A DNA stretch of 14,657 bases from JANRIZ01 sp033764445 (GTDB lineage Bacteria; Verrucomicrobiota; Verrucomicrobiia; JAWXBN01). Positions within the stretch are counted from its first letter, which is position 1. The number at the start of each line of letters is the position of its first letter. The translations under genes and the position numbers were made by a program. Location of the stretch: contig JANRIZ010000047.1 of assembly GCA_033764445.1 (NCBI GenBank), forward strand, positions 1 through 14,657. Direction: 5' to 3'. The notes under the pieces are model-generated. The model saw nothing but the letters and a program-made list of their open reading frames with translations, was not told where the DNA came from and searched no databases. Of this stretch, positions 6,714 through 14,213 are shown piece after piece.

Positions 6714-6793
6714 TGTTGCCGCGGGAGCGTTGGCATTTGATCATGTCCCGGGAAACGGGCCAGGGAAAGGATATTCTGCGGGACACATATTTA

Positions 6794-6822
6794 TTGTCAT
6801 CAGAGTCAACAAGGACTAGGTT
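6794..6822 (+). promoter_or_regulatory. Promoter of the cNMP-binding protein gene
   Basis: TTGTCA (6794-6799, five of six consensus) is followed after 17 bases by TAGGTT (6817-6822). Transcription would begin near 6829, giving a leader of about 16 bases that contains a GGAAAA stretch before the ATG at 6845. Confidence 0.45.
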
Positions 6823-6844
6823 TTTACCCGTATCGGAAAAATTT

Positions 6845-7855
6845 ATGGATTCTGGAGTCACCAAAAAAGCGGTATCGAGGCGGGATTTTTTCAGTTTCTG
6901 CACCTCTCTCGACATCAAAAAGCGCCAGTTGCTCGGGCAACTCTCGAAGGTCATTCATGTCCCCCCCAACGTCATCATTTTCAAGCAGGGGGAGCCCAGC
7001 GAATCCCTCTACATCATCAACAAGGGGGTGGTGGAGGTGTTTGTGCAGAACACCGAGAACAACAAGACACAGTCGCTTGGGTACCTGTCGCGGGGGGATT
7101 GTCTGGGAGAGATCGGATTGCTGACCAGTGTGCCACGGTCGGCCAGTGTCCGTTCGTGTGAGGAGTGCAGCCTGCAGTATTTTTCCGAGGAAAACTTCTA
7201 CCGGCTCATCGATCAGGTGCCGAGTTTTTTCCATTATCTTTCCGTGATCCTGGCCGAGCGCCTGCAGAAGACCTCCTACATGGCGTTCCTGAACAGCAAC
7301 TGCCTGGATTTGAGCGGGAACCTGTTGAACTTTGATCTGGTCACCGTTTTCCAGACCATCGGACATTCTTCCAAGACCGGGGAATTGCGGATCCGGGATG
7401 AGACTTCGCGGGAACTGGGCAAGTTCAGTTTCCGGGCCGGTTCGCCCACGCATGCCCAATGGGCGCATCTGCATGGGATCCATGCCATCTGGGAGCTTTT
7501 TCTGCACCCGGAGCTGAATGGAACATTTGCCTTCTACATCGATTCGATCCCATCCGATGAGGATGTGATCCAGGACAAGATTTCCTCCACGGAGGTGCTG
7601 ATGAATGCCCTGCAGATGCGGGACGAGTTTCCCGCGCTGGCCGAGGAGGTTGAAAAATATCCGGGTGTGCTCAGTGCGAAGGCGGATGTCGCCAGCATGG
7701 ATGACGAGAGTCTGCAGCCGGTGGCACAGGCTGTTCTTGATTTTCTGAAGGCAACCCCTGCGCCGGCGATGGACATCCATCCGCTCATGCCCTACAGCGA
7801 ATTTCACATTTTCAAAGTGGTCTCCGAAATGGCTGCCAAGGGCCAGATCGGTTGA
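6845..7855 (+). CDS. Cyclic-nucleotide-binding protein with DUF4388/PATAN-like domain
   Basis: A 336-aa cytosolic signalling protein. Residues 30-125 form a cAMP-binding-type (CAP_ED) beta-roll. Its phosphate-binding cassette reads GEIGLLTSVPRSASVR (88-103), retaining the Gly-Glu pair and the Pro-Arg-x-Ala that contact the cyclic phosphate in CRP and PKA, so nucleotide binding is plausible. A helix with ILAERLQKTSY (135-145) ends this domain. Residues about 156-232 (LSGNLLNFDLVTVFQTIG, KTGELRI, GKFSFRAGSPTHAQ) match the DUF4388/PATAN pattern found in two-component and gliding/polarity proteins. The remaining 100 residues are acidic and helical. There is no helix-turn-helix, so it is not a classical CRP transcription factor. 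The in-frame codons upstream (6653, 6743) would run through the promoter and overlap the divergent permease gene, so I prefer 6845. Its output partner is unknown. Confidence 0.82.
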   Translation: MDSGVTKKAVSRRDFFSFCTSLDIKKRQLLGQLSKVIHVPPNVIIFKQGEPSESLYIINKGVVEVFVQNTENNKTQSLGYLSRGDCLGEIGLLTSVPRSASVRSCEECSLQYFSEENFYRLIDQVPSFFHYLSVILAERLQKTSYMAFLNSNCLDLSGNLLNFDLVTVFQTIGHSSKTGELRIRDETSRELGKFSFRAGSPTHAQWAHLHGIHAIWELFLHPELNGTFAFYIDSIPSDEDVIQDKISSTEVLMNALQMRDEFPALAEEVEKYPGVLSAKADVASMDDESLQPVAQAVLDFLKATPAPAMDIHPLMPYSEFHIFKVVSEMAAKGQIG

Positions 7856-7869
7856 TTTTTTCCGACGTG

Positions 7870-7899
7870 ACCGGGGGTGGAGCGGGACCGGTTTTTTTT
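7870..7899 (+). terminator. Intrinsic terminator after the cNMP-binding gene
   Basis: ACCGG (7870-7874) pairs with CCGGT (7888-7892) around a 13-base G-rich loop and is followed directly by a run of eight T (7892-7899). The stem is short, but the T-run and position 15 bases after the stop codon fit. Confidence 0.55.
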
Positions 7900-7971
7900 G
7901 CGGAACCGAATGGTGAAACTTATTAAAGGTGATCGAGTAAAAAATTTCCGAAAAAATAATTCACGAAAGCC

Positions 7972-7999
7972 TTGATTTTAAAGGCGATTCTCACATACT
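7972..7999 (+). promoter_or_regulatory. Promoter of the HU-like gene
   Basis: TTGATT (7972-7977), a 16-base spacer and CATACT (7994-7999) form a plausible promoter, in a markedly AT-rich upstream stretch (7917-7980) that could act as an UP-like element. The predicted leader is about 38 bases. It contains AAGGAA at 8028-8033, ten bases before the ATG, making this one of the few genes here with a normal Shine-Dalgarno. Confidence 0.5.
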
Positions 8000-8043
8000 C
8001 TCGCACATCTGTTACATCAACCCCTACAAGGAATCAAAAAAAA

Positions 8044-8331
8044 ATGGCTAAAGCCCTCACAAAATCCGCAACAGCAGACACACTCGCCAAGAAACTTGGC
8101 ATCACCAAAAAGCTCGCCGGTCAGTTCCTCGAAGAACTCGCCGCACTGGCCTACAAGGAAGCGAAGAACTCCTTCACCCTTCCCGGCCTGGGCAAGCTTG
8201 TCCTGGTCAACCGCAAGGCCCGCAAAGGCCGCAATCCCGCGACGGGCGCTGTGATCAACATCCCCGCCAAGAAGGTTGTGAAGTTCCGCGTGGCCAAGGC
8301 CGCCAAGGACTCGATCCTGGGCAAGAAGTAA
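8044..8331 (+). CDS. HU/IHF-family DNA-binding protein
   Basis: A 95-aa histone-like protein that bends and compacts DNA as a dimer. The N-terminal helices (residues 5-45, ending in ALAYKEAKNS) lead to FTLPGLGKLVLVNRKARKGRNPATG. This is the beta-strand and DNA-binding arm signature of HU proteins, with the RNPATG tip whose proline intercalates between base pairs. Then comes INIPAKKVVKFRVAKAAKDSI, the family's C-terminal strand and helix. Length and order match HU exactly. The ATG at 8044 has a good AAGGAA upstream; an earlier in-frame codon at 7972 lies inside the promoter and is rejected. Lys/Arg/Ala richness is normal for the family. It is a single-gene transcript bounded by its own promoter and a strong terminator. 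Whether it is orthologous to hupA, hupB or IHF cannot be decided. Confidence 0.93.
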   Translation: MAKALTKSATADTLAKKLGITKKLAGQFLEELAALAYKEAKNSFTLPGLGKLVLVNRKARKGRNPATGAVINIPAKKVVKFRVAKAAKDSILGKK

Positions 8332-8347
8332 GCCAGATTGTTTTGAC

Positions 8348-8382
8348 GAAAAAGGCGTCCCGGATTCCGGGGCGCCTTTTTC
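8348..8382. terminator. Symmetrical intrinsic terminator shared by HU and glycosyltransferase genes
   Basis: GAAAAAGGCG (8348-8357) is the perfect complement of CGCCTTTTTC (8373-8382), and the intervening bases add further CCCGGA/CCGGGG pairing around a small loop. The A-run on one side and T-run on the other make it functional in both directions. This suits its place between the HU gene (ending 8331) and the convergent glycosyltransferase gene (ending 8428). Confidence 0.9.
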
Positions 8383-8427
8383 GTTTGTGCGACTCGGGGA
8401 GGGTTGGGCGGGCCGGTGGCCGGTGTC

Positions 8428-9663
8428 TCAGATTCCATCCCTCTTCCCGCCCTCCGGTTCCAATAGCCTTTTCCAGAGGGCGAGGGAAATGCGGGGCTCA
8501 CCGCGGGTTTCATGCCACTGACGGGACTGCTGATGACAGGTGGTCCGGAACATTTCGCTGCCGAGAATCCGTTCCGCCTCCGCCGCAAAATGCGCCGTGT
8601 CACCGGGAGGAATGATGGACCCCAGCGAAAACCCGGCGACGGTCTGTGCGACGGAGTTGGCTCGGTCACCAATGAAGAGGATCGGGCGTCCGGTGGGGAC
8701 GATGCCGTAAAATTTGGAGGGCACGACCAGTCCGTCAAATGCGGGTTTCTGGGAAATCACATGGATGTCGGCGGAGGAGAGTGTGTCAAAAAGCGCGCTC
8801 TGGGGTTGGTGCCCCAGAAACAGGACCGGGAGATGGGGGCGGTCGGCATGCCAGGCGGAGAGTGCACGCATGCCCGCGCCGTAGCCGATGGCCACGAGAT
8901 GGGTGTCGGGATCGCGTGCGTGCAGGATTTCAAAACCTTCGGCCATGGTCTTCCAGTCGTGCGCCCGGCCCAGATTGCCGCTGTACATGAGGATTTTTTT
9001 GCCGGTCAATCCGTGTTGTTGCCGGAAACGGGCCCCGGCATCGGAGGGAACCGGCTCCGGGACGGCGGCGGGGGACCAGTTGGGGATGATTTCAATCCGG
9101 GGGTGGCGGGCCATCGGACGTTCGAGGATGCGGTCCCGCATGCAGGAGCCCAACACCACGTGGGTCTCCGCACGGGAATCAATCCACCCCGCGAGCTTCT
9201 GCAAAATGCGGTGGACCGGGCCGGGGGGACCTTTTTTCCCGGCCCTGACAATTTCCGGATACAGGTCCTGGACCCAGTAGATGAAGCGCGTGCCGCGGAC
9301 CCGGTTGGTCCAGGCCCCCAGCAGGCTGATCAGGGGTGGGGAGGTCATCACAATCAGGACATCCGGACGGGGACCAAAGGTCAGATGCAGCCAGGCGTGT
9401 GCAAAAAAGGTCGCGTAATCGCAGAGCCGGCCCAGGGTTGAACCGGTGCCGAAATCCGTGCACCACAGGCGCCGGATTTGCACGCCGCGGACGGTGCGCA
9501 GGCCCGCGGGCTCGGGCGTGCGCAGGGCGTAACGGGTCCGTCCGCACAGGGCGTGGATGTTCCAGGAGGTGTTTTCGGCCAGGAAGAACCCCAGCTGACT
9601 GCACAGCTGGGAGGTGGCCGCCTCGTCGGGGTGGAAAAAATGATTGAGGATGGTCACGCGCAC
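8428..9663 (-). CDS. GT4-family glycosyltransferase (WbuB-like)
   Basis: A retaining GT-B glycosyltransferase that should transfer a sugar from a nucleotide donor during surface polysaccharide synthesis, at the cytoplasmic face of the inner membrane. It has 411 aa. The N-terminal Rossmann domain opens with VTILNHFFHPDEAATSQL, a start pattern typical of WbuB-like enzymes. FIYWVQDLYPEIVRAG (127-142) is a common family segment. The donor-binding domain begins near KILMYSGNLGRAHD (223-236) and contains FDGLVVPSKFYGIVPTGRP (309-327), which corresponds to the E-x7-E region of GT4 enzymes. In this subgroup the acidic positions are partly replaced (Asp310 and Gly320), as in several WbuB-like sequences. 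The start codon is GTG, preceded by AGGA nine bases upstream. Substrates are unknown, though the UDP-sugar epimerase at 3150-4109 may feed the same pathway. The gene is convergent with HU and divergent from the M16 gene. Confidence 0.87.
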   Translation of the reverse strand: MRVTILNHFFHPDEAATSQLCSQLGFFLAENTSWNIHALCGRTRYALRTPEPAGLRTVRGVQIRRLWCTDFGTGSTLGRLCDYATFFAHAWLHLTFGPRPDVLIVMTSPPLISLLGAWTNRVRGTRFIYWVQDLYPEIVRAGKKGPPGPVHRILQKLAGWIDSRAETHVVLGSCMRDRILERPMARHPRIEIIPNWSPAAVPEPVPSDAGARFRQQHGLTGKKILMYSGNLGRAHDWKTMAEGFEILHARDPDTHLVAIGYGAGMRALSAWHADRPHLPVLFLGHQPQSALFDTLSSADIHVISQKPAFDGLVVPSKFYGIVPTGRPILFIGDRANSVAQTVAGFSLGSIIPPGDTAHFAAEAERILGSEMFRTTCHQQSRQWHETRGEPRISLALWKRLLEPEGGKRDGI

Positions 9664-9791
9664 AGGAGAGAGTCCTAACAGATCGCGGCGGGAGCCTCAC
9701 GTTTTTTCTCCGACCGGTCAGTCCCGGGTCTCACCGTCCTTTCGGTGTGAATTTTCTGGAACGGGGTGGGTTCTTGCCTATTGTCGCTGGC
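9664..9791. promoter_or_regulatory. Divergent intergenic region with small hairpin and -10 box for M16 gene
   Basis: CACCG (9732-9736) and CGGTG (9743-9747) form a perfect five-base stem with a six-base loop. TATTGT (9779-9784) lies seven bases before the M16 ATG at 9792 and fits a -10 box, but the -35 position reads only CTGGAA (three of six). No ribosome binding site is visible for the M16 gene. On the minus strand AGGA (9672-9675 complement) serves the glycosyltransferase GTG start. Confidence 0.35.
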
Positions 9792-12539
9792 ATGACACGA
9801 TTTTTCTGGGCCATTCTGGGTTTCCTGGTCATGGGATTGTGCGGCCTGTGGGCGCTGCTGTATTTTGGGAAATCCGGCTGGAGTCTGGAGCGGGCCCTGC
9901 CCCGTTTCGGGGAGACCCCGTCGGCCCCGTCCGTGGTTCTCCCGTCGCTCCCGGTCCAAAAGACCGTTCTGGAGAACGGACTGACCATCCTGGTGCTCGA
10001 GGACCACAGTGCGCCGGTGGTGGCGGCCCAGATGTGGGTCAATGCCGGCAGTGTGACCGAGGGGAAATGGATGGGGGCGGGTCTCTCCCACATTCTCGAG
10101 CATATGCTCTTCAAGGGAACCCGCACCCGGTCCAATTCGCAGATTGCGCTGGCCATCCAGGACCAGGGGGGATACGTCAATGCCTACACGTCCTTTGACC
10201 GCACGGTGTATCACATCACCGGTCCGGCCACGGGTTGGAGGACGTACACGGATGTCCTTTTTGACGCGATGATCAATTCCACCCTGCCGCCCGAGGAGTA
10301 TGTGAAGGAGCAGGAGGTCATCCGCCGCGAATTTGCGATGGGCTACGACAACCCCGACCGCATGGCGTGGCTGCTGCTTTTTGAGCAGGCCTACGCGGTG
10401 CATCCGTACCGGTTTCCGGTCATCGGCCACCTCCAGATTTACAACAAACTCACGCGTGATGACGTGATGGAATACTACAAAAAGATGTACATTCCGCAGA
10501 ACATCACCTTTCTGGTTGCCGGGGATGTGAAGTCCGACGAGGTGGTGGCCCGGGTCCGGGAACTGGCACGCGACTGGCAGCGGGGTCCGCAGGAGCTTCC
10601 GCCCATCCCCCCCGAGCCCCCGCAGTTGGGCCGGCGGGAAATGCATCAGGAAAGCAATGTCAATCTCTCCCGTCTGTATCTCGGGTATAAAATCCCCGCC
10701 CTGGAGGATCCGGACAGTCCGGCTTTGGACGTGCTGGCCTCCATTGCCGGGGGCGGACGCAGCAGCAAGCTCAACCAGGTGCTCCGTGAGGAGAAGGGGC
10801 TTGTCAAATCCATCAGCGCCTTTGCCTACACCCCCAATGAACCGGGCCTGTTCATCATTCAATCCGTCCTCGAGCCTGGGAAAAGAACCGAGGCATTGCG
10901 TGCCATCGAGGAGGTGCTGGGCGGGTTGAAGTCCGGACGGATTTCCGACGGGGAACTGGCCAAGGCCCGGCGTGAGCTGCTGGCGGGGGTCATCAAGGGC
11001 CGCAAAACCGCCGAGGGTCTCGCCGGGGAGGTGGGCAACAATTATTTCACCACCCGCAACACGGATTTCACCTCCCTCTACGTGAAGGCTGTCAATGCTG
11101 TCACGCGCCGCGATCTTGAACGGGTGGCCCGCAAATATCTGGTGGATGATCGGCTGACGGTTGTTTCGCTCAATCCTCCCGGCTCGCGACAGAAGGATGC
11201 CCCCACGACGCAAAAGGCGCCGGAGGACCGGCCCATCCGGAAAGTGACCCTTTCCAACGGCATCCGTGTCCTCATCAAGGAGGACCCACGGTTGCCGGTG
11301 GTCAATCTGCGGGTGGTGGCCCGGGCGGGACTCCTGGCCGAAACCCCCGGGAACAACGGGATTTCCAGCCTGATGATGAAGACGCTCCTCAAAGGGACAA
11401 AAAAACGTTCCGCCGCGCAACTGGCCCGGGATGCCGATGCGATCGGGGCCGGGTTGGGGACCGAGTCCGGGGCCAATTCCTGCGGGCTGAGCCTGGAGGT
11501 GTTGCAGAGCGATGAGGCGGCGGGATTCGGACTCCTGGAGGAAATCCTGCTCCATCCCGCCTTTGCGCCCGATGAAATCGCGCGGGAAAAGGAGGTGCAA
11601 TTGGCTGAAATCAGATCCGAAAAGGAGCAGCCCATGGCGGTCGCACGGCTGGACCTTGTCAAATCCCTTTTTCCAAACCATCCCTACGGAATGAATGTCA
11701 AGGGGACCGAGGAAAGTCTCCGCAGACTCACCCCCGAGGCGGTGCGGGAATTTTACCGGAGTGTGTTTGTCCCGGAAAACATGGTGATCTCGGTTTTTGG
11801 CGATGTAAAGACCGCGGAAGTTCAGGCCCGTTTGGAGAAGGCTTTTGCGGGATTTCCCCCGTCGGGCGGACGACCTGCCAAGCCTGCGGCTCCCGTCACT
11901 CCGCCCCTGACCGCACCGGTTCTTGTCCAATCCAGGGTGGAGAAGGCGCAGGCGGTGCTGATGTTTGGGTTCCCCGGGGTGGACCTGCATTCGCCGGACC
12001 GTCAGGCCCTCGACATCATTGAGGAGGCCAGTTCGGACCTGGGCTCACGCTTTTTTGTCCGCATCCGTGAAAAGATGGGGCTCGCCTATTTTGTCGGGGC
12101 CCGGGATGTGCCGGGGGTGGTGCCCGGATATTTTCTGTTTTATGTCGGGACCTCCCCGGAGAAGGCCGGGGCGGTGCGATGGGAGATGTTTGCCGAAATC
12201 AAGAATGTGGCCGTCCGGGGACTGACCGAAGAGGAGATTGCCCGGGCCAAGGCCAAGTTGCTGGGGCAGGACAAGGTCCAGAGCCAGGATATTGGGGCGT
12301 TGGCCTACCGCTGTGCGCTCGATGAATTGTATGGCCTGGGTTATGACCGCTACAAGGGTTACGACCAGAGGATACAGTCCGTCACCTCCCCGGAAATCCA
12401 GAACGTGGCCCGCAAATATTTCGGGACTGAAAACTTTGTCACCGTCATTGTCTCCCCCCTGGCCGAGAGCGCACCGGCGCCCGCCGCCGTCCCGGCCGTT
12501 TCGACGGTGCCCCCGCCCCCGCAGGTCACCAAGCCTTGA
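9792..12539 (+). CDS. M16-family zinc metallopeptidase, two-half fusion, membrane-anchored or secreted
   Basis: A 915-aa pitrilysin-type peptidase. Residues 4-26 are a hydrophobic signal peptide or signal anchor, so the protease acts in the periplasm or on the membrane. The first half carries the inverted zinc motif HILEH (His100, Glu103, His104) with the third ligand expected at Glu180 (VIRREF), about 76 residues on. The second half begins around VTLSNGIRVLIKED and repeats the same fold, but the motif position reads SSLMMK, so it has lost all three residues and is a structural, non-catalytic partner. This active-plus-inactive arrangement is normal for M16 clamshell enzymes; here both halves sit in one chain, as in pitrilysin or PqqL-type proteins. 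The C-terminal 25 residues are Pro/Ala-rich. The start at ATG 9792 is preferred over GTG 9747, which falls inside the upstream hairpin. The physiological substrate is unknown; the closest relatives are often annotated as processing or insulinase-like peptidases. Confidence 0.88.
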   Translation: MTRFFWAILGFLVMGLCGLWALLYFGKSGWSLERALPRFGETPSAPSVVLPSLPVQKTVLENGLTILVLEDHSAPVVAAQMWVNAGSVTEGKWMGAGLSHILEHMLFKGTRTRSNSQIALAIQDQGGYVNAYTSFDRTVYHITGPATGWRTYTDVLFDAMINSTLPPEEYVKEQEVIRREFAMGYDNPDRMAWLLLFEQAYAVHPYRFPVIGHLQIYNKLTRDDVMEYYKKMYIPQNITFLVAGDVKSDEVVARVRELARDWQRGPQELPPIPPEPPQLGRREMHQESNVNLSRLYLGYKIPALEDPDSPALDVLASIAGGGRSSKLNQVLREEKGLVKSISAFAYTPNEPGLFIIQSVLEPGKRTEALRAIEEVLGGLKSGRISDGELAKARRELLAGVIKGRKTAEGLAGEVGNNYFTTRNTDFTSLYVKAVNAVTRRDLERVARKYLVDDRLTVVSLNPPGSRQKDAPTTQKAPEDRPIRKVTLSNGIRVLIKEDPRLPVVNLRVVARAGLLAETPGNNGISSLMMKTLLKGTKKRSAAQLARDADAIGAGLGTESGANSCGLSLEVLQSDEAAGFGLLEEILLHPAFAPDEIAREKEVQLAEIRSEKEQPMAVARLDLVKSLFPNHPYGMNVKGTEESLRRLTPEAVREFYRSVFVPENMVISVFGDVKTAEVQARLEKAFAGFPPSGGRPAKPAAPVTPPLTAPVLVQSRVEKAQAVLMFGFPGVDLHSPDRQALDIIEEASSDLGSRFFVRIREKMGLAYFVGARDVPGVVPGYFLFYVGTSPEKAGAVRWEMFAEIKNVAVRGLTEEEIARAKAKLLGQDKVQSQDIGALAYRCALDELYGLGYDRYKGYDQRIQSVTSPEIQNVARKYFGTENFVTVIVSPLAESAPAPAAVPAVSTVPPPPQVTKP

Positions 12540-12868
12540 CCTAACATTTTAAAAACAATGACGCCCATCCGTGTTTCATTCTTGTTTGATCTGTGGCTTT
12601 CAAATGGTCCGGTTGGAATCGGAAGCCACGGACATGTCCCGGATGGATCGGGATGTCGCAGATAACCGCAGATTTTTTAACCGCGGACTTGTCCCGGATT
12701 GTTCGGGATATCACGGATAACACGGATGATTTCATATATCCTGTGCTCACTGCCTGTCCCATTTCGGACCTCGTTCTCCCTCCATTGCTTGGCCGCGGTG
12801 TGGCTCCAGACAGCCCATCCGTTCAGAAGACTTGACAAAGGCTCATTGTGCGCCGAATTTGGAGCATA
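12540..12868. repeat. Repeat-rich spacer with two copies of a 45-bp dispersed repeat
   Basis: This gap has no supportable gene. Positions 12629-12673 and 12684-12727 are imperfect direct repeats starting 55 bases apart. Each begins CGGAC-T-TGTCCCGGAT-like, contains a TCCCGGAT...ATCGGGA-type small hairpin, and ends in CGCAGAT or ACGGAT words, the same family as at 1801-1930. Between them is a T-run within CGCAGATTTTTTAACCGCGGA. The last 40 bases hold a TTGACA before the antitoxin gene. The M16 gene ends without a recognisable terminator. Confidence 0.7.
12832..12868 (+). promoter_or_regulatory. Candidate -35 (TTGACA) and Shine-Dalgarno of the antitoxin-toxin operon
   Basis: TTGACA (12832-12837) is a perfect -35, but the hexamer 17 bases on is GAATTT, a poor -10, so the promoter is tentative. 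GGAG at 12861-12864 lies four bases before the antitoxin ATG (12869) and is a usable ribosome binding site. It also decides for this start over the in-frame 12848 codon. Confidence 0.4.
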
Positions 12869-13120
12869 ATGAAAACAGCCACCGTCCGTGACTTAAGAAA
12901 CCGATACACCAGCTTGCTGCGCTGGATCGGCGCAGGGGAGGAAATTGTGATCACACAGAGAGGCAAAGCCATTGCCCGCCTGATTCCGGAGAATACAGAT
13001 TCCGCGGGGAAAGTTGACTGGGCACAAAGTTCCGCCGTCAAGCGGGACCGGTCATCCTCCCGGGTTCTGACAGCAGAAGAGTCACGGAAAATACTCCACG
13101 ATGCCGGAGGAAAATGGTAA
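12869..13120 (+). CDS. Phd/YefM-family antitoxin
   Basis: An 83-aa antitoxin that should bind and neutralise the toxin encoded next and repress their shared promoter as a dimer. The N terminus, MKTATVRDLRNRYTSLL, is the Phd/YefM DNA-binding fold start. It is followed by GEEIVITQRGKAIARLIP (23-40), the diagnostic beta-strand signature. The charged C-terminal half (residues 45-83, with TAEESRKILHDAGGKW) is the likely toxin-binding tail. The start at 12869 has GGAG four bases upstream. The coding end overlaps the toxin start by seven bases, which is common in such pairs. Confidence 0.85.
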   Translation: MKTATVRDLRNRYTSLLRWIGAGEEIVITQRGKAIARLIPENTDSAGKVDWAQSSAVKRDRSSSRVLTAEESRKILHDAGGKW

Positions 13121-13548
13121 CCAGCGCAGACTCGAGTTTTTTGTTTTCCCTTTACGGAAATGATGTTCATACACAACGTGCATTGAAATGGATCAAAACC
13201 AAATCACGGAAAATCATACTGACGACATTGAGCGAATATGAGTTGGGCAATGCCCTGCGTTTTGCAGAGTTTCGCCGGTGCATTGCCGCAGGTGAAGCAA
13301 CGTTGTTTTGGGCACAGTTCGAGGCGGATTGCGCGAGCGGTCGGTTGGTGATCGAAATTTGCAATCTGGCTGCCGTTGTGAATGAAGCCAGACGGATTTC
13401 TGCAACGCACACGCTAACGGGCGGTCATCGCAGTTTTGACATCCTTCACGTGGCCGCGGCCCTGCACTTGGGAGCATCTGAATTCCTGACGTTCGACGCC
13501 AACCAGAAAAAACTCGCTGGGGCAGAGGGGCTGAAGGTGCCCTTATGA
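13114..13548 (+). CDS. PIN-domain ribonuclease toxin (VapC-like)
   Basis: A 144-aa Mg2+-dependent RNase of the PIN superfamily, the toxin half of a type II toxin-antitoxin pair. The acidic residues expected in the active site are present: Asp6 (SADSSFL), Glu43 (LSEYELGNAL), Asp109 (SFDILHVAAAL) and Asp128 (LTFDANQ). The family length fits. Target RNA cannot be read from sequence; VapC enzymes usually cut tRNA or rRNA, but that is family knowledge. Translation starts at ATG 13114, with GGAGG only three bases upstream, and overlaps the antitoxin gene by seven bases. Its own stop codon overlaps the next gene as ATGA (13545-13548). Pairing with a Phd/YefM-type antitoxin is a usual combination. 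Confidence 0.88.
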   Translation: MVTSADSSFLFSLYGNDVHTQRALKWIKTKSRKIILTTLSEYELGNALRFAEFRRCIAAGEATLFWAQFEADCASGRLVIEICNLAAVVNEARRISATHTLTGGHRSFDILHVAAALHLGASEFLTFDANQKKLAGAEGLKVPL

Positions 13549-14213
13549 GAGTGTGGTTGCTCATTGTCGTCTTCCTGACACTCAACCTCTCATCTTTGTC
13601 CGGAGGACCCGTTCCATCGGGTGTGAAGCAGGGTTTGACGCAAAACACACCCATCACGCTTCTGTCCCCAGCACCCAATTCCGGGGAGTTGGAGGAGGAG
13701 CAGGAGCAGAGTGAATCGACGGCCACTCATCCCGATGCGAATATCCCCTCCGATGACCGTCAAGAACCAGTCGCTGTTATTGACCATGGAACTTATTCTC
13801 CATACAGGCAAACGGCCTCATCTCCCTGCGGCCCTCCCCCCGGTCTTGGGTACGATGGCACCCCCTGTTACGACGAGAGCCAGGGAGAGAATGCCCCAAA
13901 GGGGGGAGTGACTGCACCATTCAAGTCTGGAGAAATTATTGTTAGAGAATTTTCTACCAGCAAAGGGACGGTTGAAATGGCGGCTGAGACAGTAATTAAT
14001 GGAAAATCTCTACATCTAAAAGATATTGCAGTTTATCCGCGTGGAGCAACTTCGTTCGAAATTGGAACGCGTGAGGTTTTGGCGCTTCGGAATCAGCTTG
14101 CCGAACAAGCACGCGCAATGGGTTTTGAATCATTGCGTATAACAGGAAAACGGTTAACTGGTGCAAATCCAGGCAAGACGGTTGATGTAACTATAGACCT
14201 TACAAAGCCATGA
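13545..14213 (+). CDS. Putative secreted protein with C-terminal domain of unknown function (toxin-tip candidate)
   Basis: I do not recognise this 222-aa protein with certainty. Residues 1-20 form a signal peptide or anchor (MRVWLLIVVFLTLNLSSLSG). Residues 21-125 are low-complexity, rich in Pro, Ser, Glu and Gln, with two cysteines (95 and 108) in SSPCGPPPGLGYDGTPCYDES. From about residue 128 a compact domain follows: GEIIVREFSTSKGTVEMA, LHLKDIAVYPRGA (157-169), FEIGTREVLALRNQLAEQARAMGFESLRITG (a helix flanked by strands), and GANPGKTVDVTIDLT at the end. This layout resembles the C-terminal modules of Rhs/polymorphic toxins, but I see no Rhs repeats or core motif, and the function is inference. 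GC content falls from about 60% to about 40% at nucleotide 13920, exactly where the domain begins. The gene overlaps its neighbours by four bases on both sides. Confidence 0.7.
   Translation: MRVWLLIVVFLTLNLSSLSGGPVPSGVKQGLTQNTPITLLSPAPNSGELEEEQEQSESTATHPDANIPSDDRQEPVAVIDHGTYSPYRQTASSPCGPPPGLGYDGTPCYDESQGENAPKGGVTAPFKSGEIIVREFSTSKGTVEMAAETVINGKSLHLKDIAVYPRGATSFEIGTREVLALRNQLAEQARAMGFESLRITGKRLTGANPGKTVDVTIDLTKP

Noticed and set aside
9675..11990. Very long minus-strand open frame (771 codons) under the M16 gene
   Set aside because: It lies antisense to a well-supported M16 coding frame, has no recognisable domain and is rich in Gly, His, Arg and Pro, as expected for a high-GC shadow frame.
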